From assembly GCA_934661735.1 (NCBI GenBank), contig CAKUJN010000058.1, forward strand, positions 1-12,558: DNA of 12,558 bases, given 5' to 3'. The notes beneath the pieces are model-generated. The model saw only the letters and a program-made list of their open reading frames with translations. It was not told the origin of the DNA and searched no databases. The translations under genes and the position numbers were made by a program. Shown piece after piece: positions 1-6,259 of the stretch (position 1 is its first letter; each line of letters begins with the position of its first letter). The stretch comes from an uncultured Oscillospiraceae bacterium. GTDB taxonomy: Bacteria > Bacillota > Clostridia > Oscillospirales > Oscillospiraceae.

Positions 1-21
1 ACAGGGACGTCCGCCCCTACA
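1..21 (-). repeat. Possible fragment of a GC-rich dispersed intergenic repeat
   Basis: Read on the minus strand this stretch is a GGGGCGG run followed by GGACGTCC, an 8-bp perfect palindrome (5–12). I recall similar 'TGTAGGGGCGG' sequences recurring between genes in gut Oscillospirales, but only one copy is in this window, so repetition cannot be shown here. It is cut by the window edge. Between it and 43 I see nothing else. Confidence 0.3.
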
Positions 22-42
22 GAGTGCGGCGCAAAATCACCG

Positions 43-95
43 GCGGAGCTGGTGGCGGCCTCGCCGCATTCAATGGCACCTCCGGTGCCAACCGG
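43..95 (-). repeat. Dispersed structured repeat, copy A (inverted relative to copy B at 12439–12493)
   Basis: On the minus strand this copy runs CCGGTTGGCACCGGA, then TGCC, TTGAATGCGG, GAG, CCGC and GCTCCGC. The same blocks occur in the same order at 12439–12493 on the plus strand, with a few substitutions and a 2-nt length difference. Two hairpins can be drawn. One is CCGGT/ACCGG around a 4-nt loop (82–95 on the plus strand). The other is GCGGC/GCCGC around GAG (55–67). In copy B the second stem is GCGGT/ACCGC, a paired change that keeps it intact. The copy follows the histidine kinase gene in sense orientation but lies beyond that gene's terminator. The left part of the longer fold seen in copy B is absent here, replaced by the terminator and the kinase gene end. 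Confidence 0.75.
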
Positions 96-97
96 CC

Positions 98-128
98 AAA
101 AAGGAGCGGACAATGTCCGCTCCTTTTT
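98..128 (-). terminator. Rho-independent terminator of the LytTR two-component operon, bidirectional in shape
   Basis: This is a perfect 14-bp inverted repeat (98–111 and 115–128) with a 3-nt loop. Its GC core is GGAGCGGAC/GTCCGCTCC, flanked by A5 on one side and T5 on the other, so it can terminate transcription in both directions. The kinase stop codon (127–129) overlaps its outer edge, so the transcript folds immediately after translation ends. Confidence 0.9.
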
Positions 129-1425
129 ACACCTCCGCTTTCCCGCGGGCCAGCGGCAGCGCCAGCCGCAGCACAAACACGCCGCCCTCCGCCGAAAGCT
201 CAAACAGCCCGCCGCGACGGCTGGCAATCTCCTGCATGCTGCGGCAGCCATAGCCGTGCCCCGCGCGGTCGGAGACCGGAAGCCCGTCGCGCATGACCAG
301 TTCGCCGTCATACGGGTTCTTGATCTCCAGCAGGAGCTTGTTCAGCCGCACGCTGCAATAAAGCTCCACGGTCCGCCGCGCCTCGTCCAGCGCTTCGACA
401 GCGCGGAACGCATTTTCCAGCCCGTTGGACAGCATCGAGCACAGCTCTGTATCCGGCAGGCCCAGCTCCGCCGGAAGCCGGACGGACACCGTCAGGCGAA
501 TGCCCCTGCGCCGCGCCCGCTCGGCAAACGACGAGCACAGCAGATTCACAAGCTCGTTTTCACAATAGCGCCGGACGCTCAGCGCCTCAACCTCGGACTG
601 TACGCGGTGGATATACTCCCGCGCCTGCTCGGGCTGGCCGGAGGCCAGAAACGCGTCGATCGCGTTGAGATGATGGCGCATATCGTGCTGATAGACGGAT
701 GTCTGCGCCTGTGAGCGGCGGAGCGTCTCCATTTCCGCCTGCGCCTGCGACCACTTGGCCGCCAGCATCGAGCTTTGCAGCTCCGCGCGCGTGCGTCTTT
801 GCAGCTGTACATGATAGGCCGTCAGGAACAGCACATAGAACACAACCAGAAGCGCCGGCAGCGATTCGTTCACGGCGCGCGCGCCGGTATAGAGCGCATC
901 CGAGTAGATCGTGACGGCATAGTCAAAGAAATAAAACGCCACTGGCAGACTCCCGAACAGCGCCAGCGCCGCCGGCGAGCAGGTCATGGCCTCGTGCGCC
1001 GCGCGGACGAAATAGCGGCGCAGCAGCAGATACACCGGCAGAAGCAGCAGCAGATAGCTGATTTCCCCCGCCAGCGCCGAGCCGCTTGCCGCGGCAATCA
1101 GCATCCGCGCCCAGTTCGGGATTTCGCAGCACAGATACGCCGTGTATACGCTGACGACCGACACGCCGAACGGCTTTTTCAGCAGGAAAATCAGCCCCAG
1201 CATCAGCGGCAGATGCGTAATCAGCGGATAGAGCTTTTCCACCGTTTCCATGCCGACCAGCGCCCACAGCGCACCCTGCACAGCCAGCAGCAGCGCGCAC
1301 AGCCCCGCGGCGGCCTGCTTCTGCCGCCGATCCTCGCAGCCACCCGCGATTTCCACGCTCAGACAGACGCCGAACAGCAGAATCAGCACGCTGTTGATCA
1401 CACTGATAACCCGTTCTGCCGGCAT
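127..1425 (-). CDS. AgrC-like membrane sensor histidine kinase (GHKL ATPase domain)
   Basis: This 432-aa sensor kinase is the probable partner of the LytTR regulator encoded just upstream. Residues 1–205 contain about six or seven hydrophobic membrane segments (for example 5–23, 40–57, 65–82, 121–136, 153–174 and 188–204), with no large extracellular domain. A short linker helix follows. The dimerisation/phosphoacceptor region has YQHDMRHHL, with His247 the likely phosphorylated residue. The ATP-binding domain shows the N-box NGLEN (334–338) and a G-box GHGYG (389–393). The polytopic sensor and this H-box place it in the AgrC/ComD-type HPK10 group. The ATG is preceded by GGGAGGAG, and the gene begins 3 nt after the regulator stop, indicating translational coupling. 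AgrC relatives usually sense exported peptides, but no agrB- or agrD-like gene is visible here, so the ligand is unknown. Confidence 0.9.
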   Translation of the reverse strand: MPAERVISVINSVLILLFGVCLSVEIAGGCEDRRQKQAAAGLCALLLAVQGALWALVGMETVEKLYPLITHLPLMLGLIFLLKKPFGVSVVSVYTAYLCCEIPNWARMLIAAASGSALAGEISYLLLLLPVYLLLRRYFVRAAHEAMTCSPAALALFGSLPVAFYFFDYAVTIYSDALYTGARAVNESLPALLVVFYVLFLTAYHVQLQRRTRAELQSSMLAAKWSQAQAEMETLRRSQAQTSVYQHDMRHHLNAIDAFLASGQPEQAREYIHRVQSEVEALSVRRYCENELVNLLCSSFAERARRRGIRLTVSVRLPAELGLPDTELCSMLSNGLENAFRAVEALDEARRTVELYCSVRLNKLLLEIKNPYDGELVMRDGLPVSDRAGHGYGCRSMQEIASRRGGLFELSAEGGVFVLRLALPLARGKAEV

Positions 1426-1428
1426 GGT

Positions 1429-2148
1429 CTACTCCTCCCGCTCCGCGAATAAAAGCTTCATATAATCCTTTTGCAGCTGCGGATACAGCAGCCGCGACAC
1501 CGGCAGGCTCTTTCCCGAAAAGGTCCTGACGCCCGCGGGCGAGAGCTCCTCAATCTGAAGCATGTTGACGATATACGACCGGTGAATCCGCATGAATTCC
1601 TCCCGCGCCAGCAGCAGCACCTCATAATCCCGCAGCGTGCCCGCGGTCTGACGCACCTGCCCGTCGGTCAGATTAAAATAGAGATGCTTGCCGTTGACCT
1701 CGACATACGAAAGCTTGGAAAACGGAATCTGAATCAGCGTCCCGCCTGTCTTTACCGTCAGGCTCTCGCGCGGACGCTGCTCGCGCAGCCACAGCTGGTC
1801 CAGAACGGGGAACAGCGTTTTCGCGCGCACGGGCTTGAGCAGGTATTCCAGCGCCTTGACGCTGTAGCTTTCATACGCAAAGCCGGCGGACGAGGTCAGG
1901 AACACGATATCCGCCGCCGCGTCAAAGCCGCGCAGCTCGCGCGCGGCGGCCATGCCGTCGACGACAGGCATGATGACGTCCAGCAGATACAGCGTAAAGC
2001 GCTCTGTGCGCGCGGCATCCAGAAGCTCCGCCGCGCTCCGGAACGCGCGGCAGCGCACCGCGCAGCGGCGCTCGGCCTGCCACTGGCGCAGAAGCTCCAT
2101 GACAATATCCAGTTCCTCCGCCTGATCGTCGCAGACCGCAATATACAT
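1429..2148 (-). CDS. LytTR-family response regulator (AgrA/ComE type)
   Basis: This 239-aa DNA-binding response regulator is the first gene of the leftward operon. The receiver domain covers about residues 1–120: acidic pair D7–D8 (AVCDDQ), phosphoacceptor D57 in LYLLDVIMP, the conserved T85 in VFLTSS, and K105 in LLKPV. The LytTR domain covers about 130–235, with the typical elements YVEVNGKHLYF, FMRIHRSYIVN and LPVSRLLYPQL. The start is placed at the ATG at 2148, because GGGAGGG lies 8 nt upstream and the receiver fold begins at MYIAVCDD; an in-frame ATG 15 codons upstream adds nothing family-like. LytTR proteins bind pairs of about 9-bp direct repeats spaced by two helical turns, and such a pair lies at 2222–2252, just upstream. 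The expected job is autoregulation and/or activation of the divergent operon from 2323. Confidence 0.93.
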   Translation of the reverse strand: MYIAVCDDQAEELDIVMELLRQWQAERRCAVRCRAFRSAAELLDAARTERFTLYLLDVIMPVVDGMAAARELRGFDAAADIVFLTSSAGFAYESYSVKALEYLLKPVRAKTLFPVLDQLWLREQRPRESLTVKTGGTLIQIPFSKLSYVEVNGKHLYFNLTDGQVRQTAGTLRDYEVLLLAREEFMRIHRSYIVNMLQIEELSPAGVRTFSGKSLPVSRLLYPQLQKDYMKLLFAEREE

Positions 2149-2183
2149 CTGTCGTTCCCTCCCTGACGGCGTTCCTCTCCTGC

Positions 2184-2212
2184 ATCTTACCACAAACTGT
2201 CGCCGCTTTCCA
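2184..2212 (-). promoter_or_regulatory. Predicted leftward promoter for the LytTR–kinase operon
   Basis: Reading leftward, a -35 TGGAAA (2207–2212; four of six consensus positions) and a -10 TAAGAT (2184–2189; four of six) are separated by exactly 17 nt. They would start transcription near 2177 and leave a leader of about 28 nt before the regulator ATG. The tandem repeat at 2222–2252 abuts its upstream side, so autoregulation is possible. Confidence 0.5.
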
Positions 2213-2221
2213 GCCGCATTT

Positions 2222-2252
2222 GCATTTCAGGCCGCAAAAGCATACATTTCAG
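2222..2252 (+). promoter_or_regulatory. Tandem direct-repeat operator, predicted LytTR binding site
   Basis: GCATTTCAG (2222–2230) and ACATTTCAG (2244–2252) are direct repeats with a start-to-start distance of 22 bp and 13 bp between them. Identity extends to 13 of 13 bases, CATTTCAGGCCGC, at 2223–2235 and 2245–2257. Same-strand pairs at two-turn pitch are the hallmark of LytTR-domain operators, and the half-site closely resembles the aCAnTTcaG element I recall for pneumococcal ComE. The pair lies beside a LytTR regulator gene. The proximal half-site ends 32 nt before the rightward -10 (2285), about the distance I recall for ComE-activated promoters. Binding itself is inferred. Confidence 0.8.
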
Positions 2253-2261
2253 GCCGCCGGC

Positions 2262-2290
2262 GTGCCGGTCCGCGCCGCGCGTGCTATACT
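2262..2290 (+). promoter_or_regulatory. Predicted rightward extended -10 promoter with weak -35, likely activator-dependent
   Basis: TGC-TATACT (2282–2290) is an extended -10 element. The hexamer 17 nt upstream, GTGCCG (2262–2267), matches the -35 consensus at only three positions. A good -10 with a poor -35 behind a LytTR-type tandem repeat fits activation by the regulator. Transcription would begin near 2297, giving a leader of about 26 nt before the first gene at 2323. Confidence 0.65.
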
Positions 2291-2322
2291 GGACGCAGAA
2301 CAAACGGAGGGAGGAACGCGTC

Positions 2323-2622
2323 ATGCCGGACTGGATTGCGTGGCTTGCCGCGCTTGTCAGCTTCTCGGCCTTCCTTGTCCTCTGGTTCCGGGAGGTCCGG
2401 CGCATGCTGCGGCGGCTTCAGAGCACGGTCGACAGCGCCCGCGCACAGCTGAACGTCTGCCGCAAAAACGCGTCCGCCGCGGACGCGCAGGCGCAGGGCG
2501 TTCTGGCGCGGAGCGAAAGCATTCTGCGGCAGGCCGTCGACAACTACAATCAGGCCCTCGCACGGCCGTGGAACTTCCTCCCTGGACACCTGATGGGCTT
2601 TCGCCGCCAAATCATCGAATGA
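2323..2622 (+). CDS. Minimal LemA-like single-pass membrane protein
   Basis: This 99-aa protein is the first gene of the operon under the LytTR-type control region. Residues 2–22 form one hydrophobic membrane segment, followed by a basic stretch (23–31) that would keep the rest cytoplasmic, and a helical, probably coiled-coil region (28–80). The end carries YNQAL (75–79) followed by LMGF (90–93). This resembles the C-terminal signature of LemA proteins, in which a YN-containing helix leads into a proline-containing turn and a GF motif. Known LemA proteins are about 180–200 aa, so this is about half length. The ATG at 2323 is chosen because GGGAGGA precedes it at good spacing and the membrane segment starts right after. 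It is followed 44 nt later by the zinc-ribbon/SHOCT gene; that gap holds a 14-bp GC palindrome (2629–2642). Function is unknown; the LemA relationship is a similarity of pattern, not proof. Confidence 0.75.
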   Translation: MPDWIAWLAALVSFSAFLVLWFREVRRMLRRLQSTVDSARAQLNVCRKNASAADAQAQGVLARSESILRQAVDNYNQALARPWNFLPGHLMGFRRQIIE

Positions 2623-2666
2623 ATCAGCGCCGCGGCCGCGGCACGGAAAAATAAGGAGAGAAAATT

Positions 2667-3611
2667 ATGGGATTGTTCAGCAACAACAAAAAGCTCTGCC
2701 CCATCTGCGGCAGCCCCACCCCGCGCCTGCTGGCGACCTGCATCGAGGACCAGCCGCTGTGCAAGGCCTGCGCCGCGAAGATTGACCTGCCCAGCGGCTC
2801 GCTGGACCAGATGTCTCTGGACACGTTCCGGCATTATCTCGTGGTGTACAATGAAAACGCCCCGCTGCGCGAGTCGTTCAACCAGACATTCCAGTTCAGC
2901 TTCGGATTTTTCAGCGGCGGCATCCTTCTGGATACCGAGCACCGGCTGCTGCGGCTGAAATACGGCGACGGCGCGTTTGCGTTCACGCCGGAAAACATCA
3001 CCTCGTTCCGCATCCTTGAGGACGGACGCGAGCTGATGGAGGGCAGCGCCGCGGGCCTGATTCTGTACCGCAGCGAGGTCCCCGAAATGCTGGCGAAGCT
3101 TGCCCCGCAGATCGCCGCGTTCCGGCTCCAGAAGCGCGAGTATGAGCATCTGGAGCAGATGGACCGCCTCATCGAGCAGCGCGGCGGCAAGCCGCTGGAA
3201 ACCTGCCGCACCAGCCCCAGCTTTGACGTGCCCGCGCCCGTGCAGAAATTTACGCTGGAAATCAAGCTGAAGCACCCCTTCTGGGGCGCGTTTTCGGATC
3301 AGATCGGCGCGCCGTCGCTCAGCCGCGACAACCCCGACGCCGACGAGTACCAGCGCGAGTATGCGCAGAAGGTCACCGAGCTTCATACGCTGGCTGTGAA
3401 CATGATGAAAGTCATCAACCCGTCCGCGCCCGAGCGCCGCAACGTCGACCGCCCCGGCACAAAGCGGGCCGAGGCCGCGCCAGCCGCGCCGGCTGCTCCG
3501 GCACAGGGCGATACCGTGTCCGAGCTGAAGCGCTATAAGGAGCTTCTGGACGCGGGCGTTCTGACCGAGGAGGAATTCACAGCCAAGAAGAAGCAGTTGC
3601 TTGGCATCTGA
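2667..3611 (+). CDS. Zinc-ribbon and SHOCT domain protein of unknown function
   Basis: This is a 314-aa cytoplasmic-looking protein without signal or membrane segments. The N-terminus has two CxxC knuckles (C11/C14 and C32/C35, with C25 between), a four-cysteine zinc ribbon resembling the DUF4428-type module. Residues 60–215 look like a mixed alpha/beta domain with hydrophobic beta runs (SGGILLDTEHRLLRLKYG). Residues 265–282 form an Ala/Pro linker. The last 30 residues (284–314; ELKRYKELLDAGVLTEEEF and the following KKKQLL) are a clear SHOCT motif, a short oligomerisation-type module. The ATG is preceded by AAGGAGAG. It sits 44 nt after the LemA-like gene and 31 nt before the protease gene, so it is probably co-transcribed. 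A regulatory or scaffolding role linked to envelope proteins is a guess. Confidence 0.8.
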   Translation: MGLFSNNKKLCPICGSPTPRLLATCIEDQPLCKACAAKIDLPSGSLDQMSLDTFRHYLVVYNENAPLRESFNQTFQFSFGFFSGGILLDTEHRLLRLKYGDGAFAFTPENITSFRILEDGRELMEGSAAGLILYRSEVPEMLAKLAPQIAAFRLQKREYEHLEQMDRLIEQRGGKPLETCRTSPSFDVPAPVQKFTLEIKLKHPFWGAFSDQIGAPSLSRDNPDADEYQREYAQKVTELHTLAVNMMKVINPSAPERRNVDRPGTKRAEAAPAAPAAPAQGDTVSELKRYKELLDAGVLTEEEFTAKKKQLLGI

Positions 3612-3642
3612 CCGGAATGGAAATCTGAACAGGAGGCATATG

Positions 3643-5655
3643 ATGAAAAAAAGATGGATTGCGCTTTTATGCGTGCTTGGACTGCTGCTGGCGCTGACGG
3701 CCTGCGGCGAGGATACGCCCGAGGAGGCCGTAATTCCCGCCGGCGCGCAGGATGACGCGGCTGCGGACGTGCAGGAGCCTGCCGAAACCGCCGAGCCCGC
3801 CGCACAGGGCGAGCTTCCGCAGTGGGCCGTCTACTGGTATCTGTGCGGAAGCGATCTCGAGTCGAACGGCGGCTTTGCAACGGCGGACCTCGGCGAGCTG
3901 ACGGAGGTTGCGCTTCCGGCGGACGTTCAGGTTGTGATTGAAACCGGCGGCTCGTCGACGTGGCACAACGATGTGATGGACGCGGAAAAGCTTCAGCGCT
4001 GGGTCTATAACAGCGACGGGTTCTATCTGGTCGATGAGCAGCCGTCGGCCAGCATGGGCGACGCGCAGACGCTTGCCGATTTCCTCGCCTATGCAAAGGA
4101 AAACTACCCCGCCGAAAAAACAGCCGTGATTTTCTGGAACCACGGCGGCGGCTCGGTCAGCGGCGCGGCCTTTGACGAGCTGTACGGCATGGATTCTCTG
4201 ACGCTGGATGAGATGTACGCGGCGTTTTCCGCCGTGTGGGATCTGTCGGCGGAGCAGCCCCCACTGGAGCTGATCGGCTTTGACACCTGCCTGATGGCGA
4301 CGCTTGACGTCGCGTCCACATTCTCGGATATCGCGTCGTACATGGTGGCCTCGGAGGAGGTCGAACCGGCAAACGGCTGGTATTATTCCCAGTGGGCCGG
4401 CGCGCTGGCCGAGGACCCCTATATGGACGGCGCGGAGCTTGGCCGCGTGATCTGCGATGCGTACTATGCGGGCTGCGAGGCCGTCGGCACCGAGCAGAGC
4501 GCCACGCTCTCGCTGACGGACCTGTCCGGTGTGGGCGCGCTGCTGGATGCGTATGAAAGCTTCGGCACGGAATGCCTCAGCGCAGCGTGCGCCGATCCGG
4601 CGTTCTTCTCCCAGTTTGCCCGCGCCGCCTACAGCAGTGAAAACTACGGCGGCAACACCCGCGAGCAGGGCTACACCAACATGGTCGATCTGGGCGATCT
4701 GGCGCGCAAATCTCTCGAGCTTGCGCCCTCCGGCCAGAGCGTGCTGGACGCGCTGAACGCGTGCGTGCTGTATCAGGTGGGCGGCCCCTACCGCGCGGAG
4801 GCAAGCGGCCTGAGCTGCTACTACTCCTACAGCGGCGATACGGAGGATTTCAGCGCCTATGCCGCGCTGGGCGCGGGCACCGCATTCAAGTACTACTACG
4901 CCTACGGCCTGACGGGCGAGCTGGACGAGAGCGGCATGGAATATCTTGAGACGCTGGACATCTCCGAGCTTCCCGCGCTTCCCGCGCTTTCGGAAACGGA
5001 CTGGGACGGCGCGCCGGTCGAGGTTCAGGATGGCGTCTCCGTTCTGACGCTGGGCGCGGACGCCGCGGACGTGCTGGCGAGTATCGGCTTCCGCCTGTAC
5101 TACATGGACGAGGAAAGTGACACCATGATGCTCCTCGGCACCGACAACGACATCAACGCCGACTGGGATAACGGCATATTCTATGACAATTTCCGCGGCG
5201 TGTGGGGAGCAATCGACGGCTGCCTTGTCTACATGGAGCTGTCCAACGAGACAGAGGACTATAACCTCTATTCCGTTCCGGTCCTGCTGAACGGCGAGGA
5301 ATACAATTTGCAGGTCGTCTATGACTTCAACACCGAGCAGTGGGAAATTCTCGGCGCATGGAAGGGCATCGATGAAAACGGCATGGCCGACAAGGAGATC
5401 CGCCTGCTGACCGCCGGCGACGAGCTGACCACGATCTGGAAGCTTGCCACGCTCTCCGGCGACGACGATTTTGAGCTCTACACCGCCGACACCATCACCG
5501 TCACGGATGAAACCGCCTTCGGCGAGGCGCCGCTGTTTGACGGAACCTACTGCATCGTCTATGAAATGACGGACGCGGCGGGCAATACCGCCTGCTCTCA
5601 GGCGGTCCAGTTCGACGTGGCAGACGGCGAGATCTACACCTCCGCGCTTTCGTAA
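3643..5655 (+). CDS. Clostripain-family (C11) cysteine peptidase, surface lipoprotein
   Basis: This 670-aa predicted secreted lipoprotein protease has an N-terminus with a KK-rich start, a hydrophobic core and lipobox LTAC, so Cys21 would be lipidated and the protein anchored outside the membrane. An acidic Ala/Glu linker (22–57) precedes the catalytic domain. The C11 catalytic pair is visible: His167 in FWNHGGG and Cys216 in GFDTCLM. Known family members cleave after Arg or Lys and often self-process; specificity cannot be read here. The C-terminal half (about 430–670) is acidic, aromatic-rich and beta-like, perhaps a binding domain. Two adjacent ATGs exist (3640 and 3643). The second sits 6 nt after AGGAGG, against 3 nt for the first, and is preferred. 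It follows the SHOCT gene by 31 nt, and a small lipoprotein gene follows. Placement behind the LytTR-type operator suggests sensor-controlled surface proteolysis. Confidence 0.9.
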   Translation: MKKRWIALLCVLGLLLALTACGEDTPEEAVIPAGAQDDAAADVQEPAETAEPAAQGELPQWAVYWYLCGSDLESNGGFATADLGELTEVALPADVQVVIETGGSSTWHNDVMDAEKLQRWVYNSDGFYLVDEQPSASMGDAQTLADFLAYAKENYPAEKTAVIFWNHGGGSVSGAAFDELYGMDSLTLDEMYAAFSAVWDLSAEQPPLELIGFDTCLMATLDVASTFSDIASYMVASEEVEPANGWYYSQWAGALAEDPYMDGAELGRVICDAYYAGCEAVGTEQSATLSLTDLSGVGALLDAYESFGTECLSAACADPAFFSQFARAAYSSENYGGNTREQGYTNMVDLGDLARKSLELAPSGQSVLDALNACVLYQVGGPYRAEASGLSCYYSYSGDTEDFSAYAALGAGTAFKYYYAYGLTGELDESGMEYLETLDISELPALPALSETDWDGAPVEVQDGVSVLTLGADAADVLASIGFRLYYMDEESDTMMLLGTDNDINADWDNGIFYDNFRGVWGAIDGCLVYMELSNETEDYNLYSVPVLLNGEEYNLQVVYDFNTEQWEILGAWKGIDENGMADKEIRLLTAGDELTTIWKLATLSGDDDFELYTADTITVTDETAFGEAPLFDGTYCIVYEMTDAAGNTACSQAVQFDVADGEIYTSALS

Positions 5656-5681
5656 GCCCTGTGCTTCGAAACGATAGATGA

Positions 5682-5707
5682 GCGGCGGCACACAGCTGCG
5701 CCGCCGC
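5682..5707 (+). other. Intra-operon GC hairpin between the protease and small lipoprotein genes
   Basis: GCGGCGGC (5682–5689) and GCCGCCGC (5700–5707) form a perfect 8-bp stem around a 10-nt loop. No T-run follows; the next bases are A-rich. It is therefore not a standard terminator, but it could protect the upstream message end, attenuate read-through or mark a processing site that sets the ratio of protease to lipoprotein. The 91-nt gap holds no other obvious element. Confidence 0.6.
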
Positions 5708-5746
5708 CCGAAAACCACCAAAAAACGAAAAAGAAAGGGAAAAACC

Positions 5747-6100
5747 ATGAAAAAGAACGTATCCAGAGTATTGACCGTCGTGCTGATTCTCAGCATCCTG
5801 CTGAGCCTTACGGCCTGCGGCGAAAACGCCAAGAAGCAGGAAGCCATCGACTCGTTCAACGAGACCAGCCGGATGTTCAACGAGGTCGGCGCGCTCATCA
5901 ACGAAAACGCCTCCGAAATCGACGCCGACATCATCGCCGACTGCCAGAGCATGGCCGAGCTGCTTCAGCGCTACAACGGCATTCTCAGCGCGGACGACGA
6001 GCTGACCGACGAGCAGTATGATGAAATGATCGCCTGGTTTGAGAGCGTTCAGGACTGGTCCACCGAGATCAAGGCCGCCCTTGAGGAATCCTTTGGCTGA
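5747..6100 (+). CDS. Small acidic lipoprotein of unknown function
   Basis: This 117-aa predicted lipoprotein has signal region KK, hydrophobic core VVLILSILLS and lipobox LTAC, making Cys24 the lipid-anchored first residue. The mature part is about 94 aa, strongly acidic and almost wholly helical in pattern (EAIDSFNETSRMFNEVGALI, then MAELLQRYNG, then QDWSTEIKAALEES), suggesting a two- or three-helix bundle. The start at the ATG at 5747 follows AAAGGGA and begins the signal peptide directly; longer in-frame starts add a basic, non-signal extension. The signal region resembles that of the neighbouring C11 protease (LTACGE in both), consistent with co-export. It is the last gene before strong terminators. 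I recognise no family. A protease inhibitor, chaperone or binding partner is possible but only inferred from adjacency. Confidence 0.8.
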   Translation: MKKNVSRVLTVVLILSILLSLTACGENAKKQEAIDSFNETSRMFNEVGALINENASEIDADIIADCQSMAELLQRYNGILSADDELTDEQYDEMIAWFESVQDWSTEIKAALEESFG

Positions 6101-6117
6101 ACAATGCGCAGAAAAGC

Positions 6118-6151
6118 GCCGCCGCTTCACAACGAAGCGGCGGCATTTTTT
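6118..6151 (+). terminator. Strong rho-independent terminator of the protease operon
   Basis: GCCGCCGCTTC (6118–6128) and GAAGCGGCGGC (6134–6144) form a perfect 11-bp stem with a 5-nt loop, followed by ATTTTTT. It lies 17 nt after the small lipoprotein stop and closes the 2323–6100 operon. Confidence 0.95.
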
Positions 6152-6156
6152 GTCCG

Positions 6157-6183
6157 CGGAGGCAGCCCTCCGGCGTATTTTTT
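6157..6183 (+). terminator. Second, weaker terminator in tandem
   Basis: CGGAGG (6157–6162) and CCTCCG (6167–6172) pair around CAGC. Five bases then separate the stem from a run of six T (6178–6183). The offset makes it less ideal than the upstream terminator, so it may be a back-up that insulates the 73-aa gene from read-through. Confidence 0.55.
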
Positions 6184-6198
6184 GTGAAAAACGCGCAT

Positions 6199-6228
6199 TT
6201 GCATCCATTCGCGCATCTGTGCTACACT
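6199..6228 (+). promoter_or_regulatory. Predicted extended -10 promoter for the 73-aa gene
   Basis: TGC-TACACT (6220–6228) is an extended -10 element. A weak -35 candidate TTGCAT (6199–6204) lies 18 nt upstream. With terminators just before and the start codon 31 nt downstream of the -10, this gene appears to be its own transcription unit. Confidence 0.6.
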
Positions 6229-6259
6229 GACGGCAGAAATCAGGAAAGGCGGTATTCAA

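Noticed and set aside
52..714. Long reading frame opposite the histidine kinase gene
   Set aside because: It is antisense to a clear kinase with all motifs. Long antisense frames are expected in GC-rich coding DNA, and the product is Arg/His/Gln-rich with no recognisable domain.
2629..2642. 14-bp perfect GC palindrome GCCGCGGCCGCGGC between the LemA-like and SHOCT genes
   Set aside because: It has no loop room and no T-run. It is probably a product of GC composition rather than a terminator or operator.
3667..5952. A 761-codon reading frame opposite the C11 protease
   Set aside because: It runs antisense through two real genes and an intergenic hairpin, has low-complexity Arg/Val/Ala composition and no ribosome site or domain.
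6191..6217. GCATTTGCAT-like sequence resembling the region left of the LytTR operator (2216–2225)
   Set aside because: It lacks the second half-site at 22-bp spacing and overlaps the predicted -35 of the 73-aa gene, so shared regulation is not supported.
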